Part shown: one piece after another, positions 16,522 to 25,354 of the stretch
Numbering within the stretch: the first letter of the stretch is position 1
How the letters are laid out: every line of letters begins with the position of its first letter
DNA from: Sphaerimonospora mesophila NBRC 14179 = JCM 3151
GTDB lineage: Bacteria > Actinomycetota > Actinomycetes > Streptosporangiales > Streptosporangiaceae
DNA: 64,000 bases
Direction: 5' to 3'
NCBI GenBank assembly: GCA_001552515.1
Contig: BCRI01000012.1
Coordinates: forward strand, 21,709 to 85,708
The notes under the pieces: model-generated
What the model saw: only the letters and a program-made list of their open reading frames with translations
Databases searched by the model: none
What the model was told of the DNA's origin: nothing
Position numbers and translations under genes: made by a program

Positions 16522-18314
16522 CGACACCGTTCACACGCGGCCACGCGGCCGACATCTCGGAGGAGGCGGCCGCCGGGTCGGGGCGGGCAGCCGTACGGCC
16601 GCTGGAGGGAACGGTCGTACGCGCTCTCGGCGACTCGGTTGCGCTGCGCGTCGCCGTACGGCGGCTGCGCGCTCTGGGCTGCACCGTCGAACCGGGCGGC
16701 GGAGAGCCACCACCGGACGATGCCCCAGCGGGCCGGCTCTGCGTCACCCGCGTGCCGTTGACCGCCGCGAGCGGCGCCCTGCCCGAATGCCGGATCGGCT
16801 GGTCCGGACCCGTGACCGTGCCCATGGCCGGTGAGAGCGACGTCCAGGCCGCCTGCGGGATCATGGAGGTGCACGGCAGGGCCACCGGCGGCCCACGCCC
16901 GCTCCCCGTGGACTACCTGTCGGTCTGCGCCGGAGTGCTCGCGGTCCAGGCGGTCACCGCCGGTGTGCTGGCGCTCCTGCGTGAGGGCCCGCCGCTGGTG
17001 GCCCGCACGTCGGCGGCCCAGGCGGCACTGCTGGCCATCACCCAGCACATCGCGGTGGCCACCGCGGAGCCCGACTCCGACCCGTCCGCGCCGGCCGGTC
17101 ACCGATCGGGCGGACTCGCGGCGACCCTTACCCCGCCCTTCGACTCGGCGGACGGGGTGCGCTTCGAGATCGACACGTTCGACGCCGAGGACTGGCGGCG
17201 GTTCTGGGCCGAGCTGGGCGCCCGACCGGCCGCCGCCGCCGCGGGCTGGCCGCCGTTCCAGCGGCGTTTCGGCACCGCCACCTGCCCGTTGCCCGCGGAG
17301 CTCGGAGCCGTGACGGCCGCGCTGGACTACCGGACGATCCGGCGCGCGGCCGGGCGCAGCGGGGTCAGCGTGGTCCCCGTACGGGACGCCGGCGCTCCCG
17401 CGCCGCCCGCCGGGGAGTCGCCCTGGCGGCTGCGCGGGCGGGCAGCCGACCATCAGGGTCCTCCGCTGCCGCCGCTCGGCCCGCGCCGGATCTCCCCGGC
17501 CGGGCAGTGGGCTCCGCTGGCCGGGCTGCGGGTCCTGGAGGCCACCAGCAGGGTGCAGGGCCCGCTCGCCGGACACCTGCTCGGACTGCTCGGCGCCGAG
17601 GTCGTCCGGCTCGAACCGCCCGGAGGCGACCCGATGCGGGGTGTCCCGCCCATGGCGGGGCGGTGCTCGGCCCGGTTCCAGGCGCTGAACCGGGGAAAGC
17701 GGGCGATCGAGGCCGACCTGAAGTCCGCGGCGGGCCGCCGGGCCGCCCTGCGGCTCGCCGCCGCGGCCGACGTATTTCTGCACAACTGGCCGCCGGGCCG
17801 CGCGGCCCGGCTCCGGCTCGACCACGACGACCTCGCCGCCGTCCGACCGGCCCTGGTCTACGCGCACGCGGGAGGCTGGGCCGACCTGCTGCCGCCGCCG
17901 CAGCCGTTGGGCACCGACTATCTGGTGCAGGCGCACTGCGGGGTCGCGGCCCTGACCGTCGGTCCGGGCGAGCGGCCCGCGCCGTCCCTGCTGACCCTCA
18001 CCGACGTGCTGGGCGGGCTCATCTGCGCCGAAGGCGTCGTCGCGGCGCTGCTGGCCCGGGCCAGGACCGGTGCGGGCGTACGCGCTGAGACCGCACTCGT
18101 CGACGCGGCCCGCCTCATCGTCGACACCGCGTACCCGGCCTGTTCGGCACCCCGCATGCCCGGCCGCGCCCCGGTGGTGACCGATCTGGCCGGAATGGCC
18201 GCGGACCCGGCCTATCGCGCCGCACTCGACACCACCGGCGCCGCCGTCTACGGCGGGCCGCCGTGGACGTTCGTCCCGGCCCCGGCGTCTCTTCCGATGG
18301 AGGCCGCCAGATGA
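16512..18314 (+). CDS. CaiB/BaiF-type (type III) CoA-transferase with rearranged domain order
   Basis: 600 residues. The C-terminal half (about 335-560) is a good CaiB N-domain: GLRVLEATSRVQGPLAGHLLGLLGAEVVRLEPPGGDP, NRGKRAIEADLKS, and GTDYLVQAHCG with the Asp that forms the acyl-enzyme in the family. The N-terminal half does not start like a CaiB protein. Residues ~110-190 (DVQAACGIMEVHGRATGG, then LPVDYLSVCAGVLA) look like the segment that normally comes after the catalytic Asp, and ~205-300 looks like the CaiB small domain. So it is either a tandem of a broken and an intact copy or a circularly permuted form. It overlaps both neighbours. Family assignment is firm; whether it transfers CoA is uncertain. 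Confidence 0.8.
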   Translation: MDIATPFTRGHAADISEEAAAGSGRAAVRPLEGTVVRALGDSVALRVAVRRLRALGCTVEPGGGEPPPDDAPAGRLCVTRVPLTAASGALPECRIGWSGPVTVPMAGESDVQAACGIMEVHGRATGGPRPLPVDYLSVCAGVLAVQAVTAGVLALLREGPPLVARTSAAQAALLAITQHIAVATAEPDSDPSAPAGHRSGGLAATLTPPFDSADGVRFEIDTFDAEDWRRFWAELGARPAAAAAGWPPFQRRFGTATCPLPAELGAVTAALDYRTIRRAAGRSGVSVVPVRDAGAPAPPAGESPWRLRGRAADHQGPPLPPLGPRRISPAGQWAPLAGLRVLEATSRVQGPLAGHLLGLLGAEVVRLEPPGGDPMRGVPPMAGRCSARFQALNRGKRAIEADLKSAAGRRAALRLAAAADVFLHNWPPGRAARLRLDHDDLAAVRPALVYAHAGGWADLLPPPQPLGTDYLVQAHCGVAALTVGPGERPAPSLLTLTDVLGGLICAEGVVAALLARARTGAGVRAETALVDAARLIVDTAYPACSAPRMPGRAPVVTDLAGMAADPAYRAALDTTGAAVYGGPPWTFVPAPASLPMEAAR

Positions 18315-20839
18315 GATCGGTCGGCGGGTCGGTGTGGATCTCGGCCAACGGCGTCGTCCTGGCCGATCTCGTGCCCAGACGGCTGCGCGAACAGTGGACC
18401 GCCGACGGGCTGTGCCCAGGCCGGGACCTCTACACCCTCTTCAGTGAGCACGTCCGTACGACGCCCGGCCGCGAAGCGGTCGTCGACGAGTCGGGCGCAC
18501 TCGGATACGCGGCGCTCGACCTCCGGGTGCGCCGCGCCGCCGCCGCGCTGTCCGCCGCGGGGCTGGGCACAGCCGACATCATCGGCGTGCTGCTCCCCAA
18601 CGGGCGCGACGCCGTGGTGGCCGAGCTCGCGGTCGCGGCGATCGGCGCCGTGGCGCTGCCCGTTCCCGACACGCGGGCGACCCGTGACGTCGTCGCCCTG
18701 CTCGGCCGATCCCGTGCCGCCGCTCTGATCACCACTCCGGCAACGGCCGGGGCGGCCCGGGAGTGGCGGCGCGGCCTGCCGTACCTCCGTGACGTGTGGA
18801 CGTTCGGCCCGTCGCCGTCCGGGGCGCGAGACCTGAACCACCCGGGTGACGATCCGCTCTGGCGGCCCGCCCGCCCCGACCCGGAGAGACCGGCCAGGAT
18901 CCTCGTCTCCTCGGGTTCGGAGGGGGAGCCCACGATGGTCGCCTACTCCCACAACGCGATGGCCGGCGGGCGGGGCAACTACCTGGCGGCGCTGCGGCTG
19001 GGCCCCGATCCGATGCGGATCCTGCTGCTCGTCTCGCTGGCGTCGTCGTTCGGGTCGTGCGGCACCTCGGTGACCCTGGCCCGGCATGGCGGCACCCTCG
19101 TGCTGCTGCCCCGCTTCGACCCGGCCGCCGCGCTGCGCGCCATCGAACGGCACCGCCCCACGCATGTGTTCGGCGTGCCGACGATGCTGCGCCGGATGGC
19201 CGACCTCGACGGCCTCGCGGACGTGGACCTGTCGTCCCTGCGTGCCGTGATCGCCAGCGGGGCGCCGCTGCGTCAGGACGAGCGGGACGTCTGCGTGCGG
19301 CGGTTCTGCCGGCCCGTCATCAACGTGTACGGATCGACCGACGGCGTCAACTGCCACACCGGACGCGACCCGGACCGGTGGCACCCGGGGCTGGCCGGAC
19401 GGCCCGACCCCGCCGTGGCCGAGCTGACCGTACGAGACCACGCGGGGCGGCCGATGCCCGCCGGGGAGACCGGGGAGATCTGGGCGCTGGGGCCGATGAC
19501 CCCGCTCTGCCACGTGGCCGCCCCCGAGCTGGACGACCGCAATCGGGCGGCGGGCGGGTGGGTGCGCACCGGTGACCTGGGCCGGCTGGACGCCGACGGC
19601 ACCCTGTGGGTCGTCGGCCGCAGTCGCCGTGTGGTGATCAGGGGCGGGATGAAGATCTCCCCGGTCCGGGTGGAGCGCGAGCTCGGCGCCCACCCCGATC
19701 TCGCGGACGTGTACTGCGTGCCCGTGCCGGACCCGGACCTGGGCGAGCGCATGTGCGCGTGCGTGGCCACGAGGAACGGCATGCCGCCGCCGACCCCGGC
19801 CGCGCTGACCGCCTACCTGCGTGACGAGCGCGGACTGGAGCCGCGCGAGCTGCCGGAGCGGTACCTGGCGCTGCCCGAACTGCCGCTGGGCCCGACGGGC
19901 AAGGTCTGCGCGGCCACCCTCGCCCGCATGGCGGCCGAGTCCGCCGTCCCGGTTCATGGCAGCGCGGCCCAGGCCACCACTCTTGCGATCGAGGAGCCGA
20001 CCATGCAGACGACGACCACCGGGCAGACGACGACCACCGGCGACGGGCAGAGCGCGTCGCGATACGTCTTCGACAACCACAGCGAGCATGCCGGAGACCA
20101 GCACACGTTCCTGGCCCGCGCCTACGACCCGGTGACCACGGCCCGCCTCGCCCAGGCCGGGGTCGGCCCGGGGTGGCGGTGCCTGGAGGTGGGCGCGGGC
20201 GGCGGCAGCGTGGCGACGTGGCTGGCCGAGCGGGTGGGCCCCACCGGCGCCGTCGTGGCCACCGACATCAAACCCGAGCGCATCCCCGGCGGCCCCAACC
20301 TGCGGATCCTGCGTCACGACATCGTGCGCGACCCGCTGCCCGAGGCCGCTTTCGACCTGGTGCACTCCCGGCTCGTCCTGCTGCACCTGCCCGAGCGCAT
20401 CGCCGTACTGAACCGCCTGGTTCGGGCGCTCAAACCCGGTGGCGTGCTGCAGCTCGACGAGTTCGACATCACGTACGGCCCCGGGCTGCTGATGCCCGAC
20501 CCCGCCGCGCAGCGGCTGTACGAGACCTTCCTGTCGGCCAAGATCCGTGTGATGAAGCGGGCCGGCGCCGACGTCGCCTGGGGGCGTGCCGTCGCAGCGG
20601 CGATGCGCGACGCCGGCCTGGTCGACATCGACCCGCGGCCCCGACTGGAGCTGTGGACGGCCGACTCTCCCGGTGTGCACCTGATCGCCCATCACACCCG
20701 GCACCTGCGCGATCGATTCGTCGAGGAGGGGATGACCGACCGGCAGCTCGCCGACGTACGCGCCCTGCTGGCCGACCCCGGTTTCCGGGCCACCTCGTGC
20801 GTGTTCTATTCGGTCCAGGGCCGCCGCCCGGCCGGATGA
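18311..20839 (+). CDS. ANL adenylating enzyme fused to a SAM methyltransferase
   Basis: 842 residues from ATG 18311 (ATGA overlap). Residues ~1-540 form an ANL enzyme: the phosphate loop is ILVSSGSEGEPTMVAYSH (usual PK is PT), then YGSTDGVN, RTGDLGRLDADG, and the A10 lysine in GPTGKVCAATL. Residues ~590-842 are a class I methyltransferase: CLEVGAGGGSVATWLAERVG (SAM motif I), VATDIKPER, DLVHSRLVLLHLPER and GGVLQLDEFD. Between them lies a low-complexity Thr-rich linker. An ATG at 20003 inside the linker is preceded by GAGGAG with 6-base spacing and would give the methyltransferase alone. The gene therefore looks like a fusion of two genes that kept its internal ribosome-binding site, and both forms may be made. 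Confidence 0.85.
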   Translation: MRSVGGSVWISANGVVLADLVPRRLREQWTADGLCPGRDLYTLFSEHVRTTPGREAVVDESGALGYAALDLRVRRAAAALSAAGLGTADIIGVLLPNGRDAVVAELAVAAIGAVALPVPDTRATRDVVALLGRSRAAALITTPATAGAAREWRRGLPYLRDVWTFGPSPSGARDLNHPGDDPLWRPARPDPERPARILVSSGSEGEPTMVAYSHNAMAGGRGNYLAALRLGPDPMRILLLVSLASSFGSCGTSVTLARHGGTLVLLPRFDPAAALRAIERHRPTHVFGVPTMLRRMADLDGLADVDLSSLRAVIASGAPLRQDERDVCVRRFCRPVINVYGSTDGVNCHTGRDPDRWHPGLAGRPDPAVAELTVRDHAGRPMPAGETGEIWALGPMTPLCHVAAPELDDRNRAAGGWVRTGDLGRLDADGTLWVVGRSRRVVIRGGMKISPVRVERELGAHPDLADVYCVPVPDPDLGERMCACVATRNGMPPPTPAALTAYLRDERGLEPRELPERYLALPELPLGPTGKVCAATLARMAAESAVPVHGSAAQATTLAIEEPTMQTTTTGQTTTTGDGQSASRYVFDNHSEHAGDQHTFLARAYDPVTTARLAQAGVGPGWRCLEVGAGGGSVATWLAERVGPTGAVVATDIKPERIPGGPNLRILRHDIVRDPLPEAAFDLVHSRLVLLHLPERIAVLNRLVRALKPGGVLQLDEFDITYGPGLLMPDPAAQRLYETFLSAKIRVMKRAGADVAWGRAVAAAMRDAGLVDIDPRPRLELWTADSPGVHLIAHHTRHLRDRFVEEGMTDRQLADVRALLADPGFRATSCVFYSVQGRRPAG

Positions 20840-20863
20840 GGTTCCCGGGAGGCCGCTTGGCTC

Positions 20864-20899
20864 GGTTTCCGAATGGCCTGTGGTTTCCAAGTGGCCTGC
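20864..20899. repeat. 18-bp imperfect tandem repeat
   Basis: GGTTTCCGAATGGCCTGT is followed at once by GGTTTCCAAGTGGCCTGC (three differences). It lies between the end of the biosynthetic block and the lipoprotein gene, upstream of its ATG. No function is suggested. Confidence 0.7.
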
Positions 20900-20926
20900 A
20901 AGATCACGATCTTAGCGTGGCGCGAC

Positions 20927-21715
20927 ATGGGAAAACGGCTGATGATCTGCGTCCTGCTGATGGCCCTCACCGGGTGCGGGACGACGGGGATCATTAACGA
21001 GGATCGGGCGAGCGGCTCGGTGGGCCAGGAGGGGTCTGTGGACGACGGGGGCATCGAACCTGGCGTGCTGAAGGGGCGGGTGATCGACGCGGCGGGCAGG
21101 CCGATCGAGGGGGCCGAGATCGCCGCCGACAATCAGCTGCTCTACAACAGCAACCTGATCGTGCGGACCGATGGGGACGGCTCCTATCGGATCGACACGA
21201 ACATCGGGGCGACCTTCCACGCGACGGGGACCGTGATCACGCAGTACAACGGTCAGGAATACCGGCTGAGCCTCGCACCCGACGACGACGCCTCCTTCGC
21301 CGGGCCGAGCGGCGCGATCAGGAACTTCACCTGGAAGCTCTCGGGGAAGAGGGCCGACGGTCTCGGCTTCTACGGGGGCAAGGTGCTCTTCCATCTCGAC
21401 ATGACCGACCCGCTCGACCCGAACGTCTTCCTGGAGGACGAGAAGGTGCAGCTCAGCCTCACCCCGGAGGGTCCGCTGATCGACGGTTCCGCAGGGTCCC
21501 CGATCGTGGCGATGGCGACGAGGAACCCAGACGGCTCCGGCCTGGAGGACGTGCCCATCGGCCGTTACCGGATCACCGCCGACTACGCGGGCCGCCCTCT
21601 GGCGGTGAAGCTCCGCGGGGGAGGCGACTACGCGGAGGAGGTCACCGCCGATTTCGCCCCCATCATGACCGGCGTCTACTGGATCGAGCTGGAGCTCGCA
21701 CTCCCACGCGGGTGA
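20927..21715 (+). CDS. Lipoprotein with carboxypeptidase-regulatory-like (transthyretin-type) domain
   Basis: ATG 20927 gives 262 residues with a lipoprotein signal, MGKRLMICVLLMALTGC: Lys-Arg, a hydrophobic core and lipobox ALTGC, lipidated at Cys17. In-frame starts upstream would bury the signal. The mature protein begins with a charged flexible stretch, then KGRVIDAAGRPIEGAEIAAD and DGDGSYRIDTNIG, the CarboxypepD_reg-type beta-sandwich pattern. The rest is beta-rich and ends in VYWIELELALPRG. Membrane-anchored on the outer face. It comes about 90 bases after the fusion gene and may end the transcript; its link to the biosynthetic block is unproven. No clear ribosome-binding site is visible. 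Confidence 0.77.
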   Translation: MGKRLMICVLLMALTGCGTTGIINEDRASGSVGQEGSVDDGGIEPGVLKGRVIDAAGRPIEGAEIAADNQLLYNSNLIVRTDGDGSYRIDTNIGATFHATGTVITQYNGQEYRLSLAPDDDASFAGPSGAIRNFTWKLSGKRADGLGFYGGKVLFHLDMTDPLDPNVFLEDEKVQLSLTPEGPLIDGSAGSPIVAMATRNPDGSGLEDVPIGRYRITADYAGRPLAVKLRGGGDYAEEVTADFAPIMTGVYWIELELALPRG

Positions 21716-21728
21716 CCCCCGCCGGGAG

Positions 21729-21743
21729 CGGAGATCGTCTCCG
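21729..21743. terminator. Possible terminator hairpin after the lipoprotein gene
   Basis: CGGAGA-tcg-TCTCCG is a perfect 6-bp stem with a 3-base loop, 14 bases after the stop at 21715. It has no T run, as is common for actinomycete I-shaped terminators. The ABC gene at 21878 then needs its own promoter in the following ~130 bases. Confidence 0.4.
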
Positions 21744-21877
21744 TTCGCTTCGATCAGCCGGGTGATCGAGAGCCGGGGGTAACCGGAAAGCAGCCGGGGG
21801 CGGCTGAAAATCGCTCGCTCTTCCGTACCGTACTGCGGCAGCATGGCCACCGCGATATCGGCATTCGGGGAGGGCTT

Positions 21878-23710
21878 ATGGCTGTGCTCGGAACGGCCGA
21901 GGAGAACGCCGAAGAAGGCCCATCTGTGCGGAAATCGGCGATTCTGCTGGCATTGCGCTATTACTGCGGTGAGCTGAGGCGTCAGTGGCGGATCGCGGCG
22001 CTCGCACTGACGCTGCCGGCGATGGGGAACATCTGCCTTTACTACCTGGCGCCGCTGGCGGTGGCCGGGCTGGTGGGGCACCTGTCCGGCGGCGGGGACG
22101 GCACCCTCGGTGCGCTGGTGCCCTACGTGCTCGCCTTCGGCGGATTGCTGCTGGCGGGCGAGGCGCTGTGGCGCGTGGGGTTGCACTTCCTCAATCGCAC
22201 CGATGCCCGCGGCATAGAGCGACTCGGCGTGGTGGGCATGGACGAGTTGCTGGCCAAAGACGTCACGTTCTTCCATGACAACTTCGCCGGGTCGCTGACC
22301 AAACGGGTGCTCGGATTCTCCTCAAGATTCGAGGAATTCGCCGATACGCTCACATTCTCGATCATGGCCAAGGTGGTGCCTCTGGCATTCGCCTCGGTGG
22401 TTCTGTGGCGTTATCACCCTTTGCTGGTCCTCGTTCTCGTGGGCCTCATCATTGTCACCGGTGTTCTCGTCGCCCCGCTCGTCCGCCGTCGCCAGGCATT
22501 GGTCGACGAACGCGAGGCCGCCAAGGTGCTGGTGTCGGGCCACGTCGCGGACGTGCTGACCAACATGGAGACGGTCCGCGCGTTCGCCGCCGAGGATCGT
22601 GAAGCCGCCGAATATCGGGCCAGGATCGGCGAGCAGCGCAGGTTGTCCCTGCGTTCCTGGGATTACGGCAACCTCAAGGTGGACACCGTCGTCGCCCCGC
22701 TGTCGGTGCTCACCAGCACCGTGGGCCTGCTCCTCGCGGTGGCGCTTCGCGGTGGTCTCGGCGTCGAGGCCATCGTGGTGACATTCACCTACTACTCGAA
22801 CACCATCAGCATCATGTTCGAGTTCAACCAGATATACCGGCGGATGGAGAGCGTGCTCACCGAGGCGGCCCAGTTCACCGAGCTGCTTCTCGTACCGCCG
22901 ACCGTGCTGGATCCGGCCGATCCGCAGCCGCTGCGCCCGGCCGACTCGGGCATCCGCTTCGACCGGGTGAGCTTCGCGTACGTCGATGGCCGGCCCCTGT
23001 TCGAGGACCTGGACCTGGACATTCCCAGTGGCGCCAAGATCGGGCTGGTCGGCCAGTCCGGCGGGGGCAAGAGCACGCTCACCCGGCTGCTGCTTCGACT
23101 CATGGACGTGAACGGAGGCAGGATCCTCATCGGCGGTCAGGACATCGCCCGACTGCGCCAAGCCGACCTGCGCAGCCTCATCGCCTATGTCCCTCAGGAA
23201 CCCGCCATGTTCCACCGGTCGGTGCGTGACAACCTCGCGTTCGCCCGGCCGGACGCCACCGATGCCGAGATCCTCCGGGCCGCGCGGGCGGCGCATGTCA
23301 CGGAGTTCGTCGAGTCCCTGCCGGACGGTTTCGACACCCTGGTCGGCGAGCGTGGCGTCAAGCTGTCCGGGGGGCAGCGGCAGCGCATCGCACTCGCGCG
23401 CGCCATCCTGCGCGACGCCCCCATCCTGCTGCTGGACGAGGCGACCAGCGCCCTCGACTCCGAAAGCGAAATCCTCGTCCAGGAGGCCCTGTGGCGCCTG
23501 ATGCGGGACCGTACCGCACTCGTGGTCGCGCACCGCCTGAGCACCGTCGTCCGGATGGACCGACTCGTCGTACTCAACCGGGGACGCATCGTGGAGCAGG
23601 GCACACACGGCGAGCTGCTCCAGGCACAGGGCCCGTACGCCCGGCTCTGGCATCACCAGTCCGGAGGCTTCCTCGTCGAGGACGCAACCCCGGACGCGCT
23701 CCACCGTTGA
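21878..23710 (+). CDS. ABC exporter, transmembrane domain fused to ATPase (homodimeric type)
   Basis: 610 residues, ATG preceded by GGGGAGGG. Six predicted transmembrane helices occupy about residues 35-320 (exporter type 1 fold). The ATPase domain follows: Walker A GQSGGGKST, Q-loop YVPQEP, signature [14 protein letters not shown], Walker B ILLLDEATSALD and H-loop VAHRLS, all intact. One polypeptide carries every catalytic motif, so it can work as a homodimer, unlike the paired half-transporters at 47044 and 59797. A lipid, peptide or natural-product exporter is likely. Its place after the biosynthetic block makes it a candidate exporter for that product (inference). Confidence 0.9.
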   Translation: MAVLGTAEENAEEGPSVRKSAILLALRYYCGELRRQWRIAALALTLPAMGNICLYYLAPLAVAGLVGHLSGGGDGTLGALVPYVLAFGGLLLAGEALWRVGLHFLNRTDARGIERLGVVGMDELLAKDVTFFHDNFAGSLTKRVLGFSSRFEEFADTLTFSIMAKVVPLAFASVVLWRYHPLLVLVLVGLIIVTGVLVAPLVRRRQALVDEREAAKVLVSGHVADVLTNMETVRAFAAEDREAAEYRARIGEQRRLSLRSWDYGNLKVDTVVAPLSVLTSTVGLLLAVALRGGLGVEAIVVTFTYYSNTISIMFEFNQIYRRMESVLTEAAQFTELLLVPPTVLDPADPQPLRPADSGIRFDRVSFAYVDGRPLFEDLDLDIPSGAKIGLVGQSGGGKSTLTRLLLRLMDVNGGRILIGGQDIARLRQADLRSLIAYVPQEPAMFHRSVRDNLAFARPDATDAEILRAARAAHVTEFVESLPDGFDTLVGERGVKLSGGQRQRIALARAILRDAPILLLDEATSALDSESEILVQEALWRLMRDRTALVVAHRLSTVVRMDRLVVLNRGRIVEQGTHGELLQAQGPYARLWHHQSGGFLVEDATPDALHR

Positions 23711-23874
23711 CCGATGCCCGGACCGGCCATCAGGGTGCGGAACCGCATCGCACGATGAGTCTTGTCGGTGCCGTAGGGCAGTATCGAACCGCCGAGCCGT
23801 TGACAGGAACAGAAGATCGCGGTGTCGCCCACGAATCGGCGGGCGGCCGACCTTGCCTTCCTCCGGAGGTTTCG
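23711..23874. other. Short intergenic region with a -35-like TTGACA
   Basis: TTGACA occurs at 23800-23805 but no good -10 follows at the right spacing. No gene or strong hairpin is seen. Confidence 0.3.
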
Positions 23875-24324
23875 ATGACCAGCAGACCCGCCACCGCGCA
23901 GCACCTGCGTGACCTCGCGCGACTGCGCCGCGTCCGCGACCGGATCGACCGGGAGTACGCGCAGCCGCTGGACGTCGAGGCGCTCGCCCGCGGTGCGCAC
24001 ATGTCGGCGGGACACCTCAGCCGTCAGTTCCGGCTCGCCTACGGCGAGTCGCCGTACGCCTATCTGATGACGAGGCGCATCGAGCGCGCGATGGCGCTGC
24101 TGCGTCGCGGCGATCTCAGCGTCACCGAGGTCTGTTTCGCGGTCGGCTGCACCTCGCTGGGCACCTTCAGCACCCGCTTCACCGAACTGGTCGGTGTGCC
24201 GCCCAGCACCTACCGTCGCCGGTCGGCGCGCGCGACGGCGGGAATGCCGCCCTGCGTGGCGAAACGGGTGACCAAACCGATCAGGAATCGAGAAGCCCGG
24301 ATTCCCGAGCCGCAGCTAGCGTGA
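23875..24324 (+). CDS. AraC-family transcriptional regulator, DNA-binding domain only
   Basis: ATG 23875 with GGAGG five bases upstream; 149 residues. The protein is mostly the AraC double helix-turn-helix: DVEALARGAHMSAGHLSRQFRLAYGESPYAYL, RIERAMALLRRGDLSVTEVCFAVGC and SLGTFSTRFTELVGVPPSTYR. No ligand-binding cupin domain is present; small AraC proteins of this kind usually sit beside VOC-domain genes and regulate them. Here the VOC gene follows with a GTGA overlap. A basic tail of ~25 residues closes the protein. Confidence 0.9.
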   Translation: MTSRPATAQHLRDLARLRRVRDRIDREYAQPLDVEALARGAHMSAGHLSRQFRLAYGESPYAYLMTRRIERAMALLRRGDLSVTEVCFAVGCTSLGTFSTRFTELVGVPPSTYRRRSARATAGMPPCVAKRVTKPIRNREARIPEPQLA

Positions 24325-24740
24325 CCGTCATGGACATCACCATTCACAACACCTTTCTCCCGCACGACGACCCGGAAGCCTCCCTGGCCTTCTATCGCGA
24401 CACCCTCGGCTTCGAGGTGCGCAACGACGTCGGCTACGACGGGATGCGCTGGATCACGGTCGGCCCCGCCGGTCAGCCGGACACGTCCATCGTCCTGCAC
24501 CCGCCGGCCGCCGACCCCGGCATCACCGACGACGAGCGGCGCACCATCGCGGAGATGATGGCCAAGGGGACCTACGCCAGCGTCATCCTGGCCACCGCCG
24601 ACCTCGACGGCGTCTTCGAGAAGCTGCAGGCCGGCGACGCCGAGGTCGTCCAGGAGCCGATCGATCAGCCGTACGGCGTGCGCGACTGCGCCTTCCGCGA
24701 CCCCGCGGGCAACATGGTCCGCATCCAGCAGACGCGATGA
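24321..24740 (+). CDS. VOC (glyoxalase/bleomycin-resistance)-fold protein
   Basis: 139 residues with the two beta-alpha-beta-beta-beta halves of the VOC fold: FLPHDDPEASLAFYRDTLGFEV at the start and VRDCAFRDPAGNMVRIQQ at the end. The metal-ligand positions carry His and Glu/Gln-like residues but cannot be fixed without a model. GTG 24321 overlaps the AraC stop; ATG 24330 is equally possible. Its reaction is unknown; the AraC neighbour is its likely regulator. Confidence 0.85.
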   Translation: MTVMDITIHNTFLPHDDPEASLAFYRDTLGFEVRNDVGYDGMRWITVGPAGQPDTSIVLHPPAADPGITDDERRTIAEMMAKGTYASVILATADLDGVFEKLQAGDAEVVQEPIDQPYGVRDCAFRDPAGNMVRIQQTR

Positions 24741-25189
24741 GCGCCGAACCCCGCTCCCGCGCCCAGCGTCGTCGTGACACCGAGCATCGGCTCACCCACG
24801 ACGTCGACATCTGGGTGGCCAGTGCCTCGGAAGACGGTGCGCCATATCTGGTGCCGCTGTCCTTCGACTGGGACGGCGAGGCGCTGCTGATGGCCACGCC
24901 GGTGGACAGCCCGACCGGCAGGAACCTGGCCGCCTCCCGGACCGTACGGCTGGGGCTGGGCCACACCCGCGACGTGACCATGATCGACGGCGAGGTGGAG
25001 GTCCTCCACATGGACGCGCTGCCGCGGGAGCGGGGTGACCTGTTCGCCGAGCACACCGGCTTCGACCCGCGCGTGCCGGCCACGCCGTACCGCTGGTTCC
25101 GCGTCTTCCCGCGTCGCATTCAGGCGTGGCGCGAGGTGAACGAACTGCCCGACCGAGAGCTGATGCGCGACGGCCACTGGCTGATCTGA
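24737..25189 (+). CDS. PPOX-class (pyridoxamine oxidase-like) flavin/F420-binding protein
   Basis: 150 residues, ATG overlapping the VOC stop. Split-barrel pattern: DIWVASASEDGAPYLVPLSFDWDGEALLMATPVDSPT, then RTVRLGLGHTRDVTMIDGEVEVL and a C-terminal YRWFRVFPRRIQAWREVNE. Members bind FMN or F420 and reduce small molecules. It forms a three-gene operon with the AraC and VOC genes and is unrelated to the iron-controlled PPOX gene at 1634. Confidence 0.85.
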   Translation: MSAEPRSRAQRRRDTEHRLTHDVDIWVASASEDGAPYLVPLSFDWDGEALLMATPVDSPTGRNLAASRTVRLGLGHTRDVTMIDGEVEVLHMDALPRERGDLFAEHTGFDPRVPATPYRWFRVFPRRIQAWREVNELPDRELMRDGHWLI

Positions 25190-25354
25190 AGTCGTGTCTG
25201 ACAGATCATGCCCTGCTGCACGCGGTCCAGACGGCGCCTGCTCCACGCCAAGGAAATTCCTGACAGGCCGGAACCTCCGCGGGGCCCCGGGTGACCGTAG
25301 GCCCCGCTGCGACCTCCTCCTCCGGCTTGCGAGGACTCCGCGTTCCTCCGGCGA

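Noticed and set aside
18248..20890. 880-codon open frame on the minus strand opposite the ANL-methyltransferase gene
   Set aside because: It is Arg/His/Gly-rich with no domain, and the plus-strand frame has clear motifs; long antisense frames are normal at this GC content.
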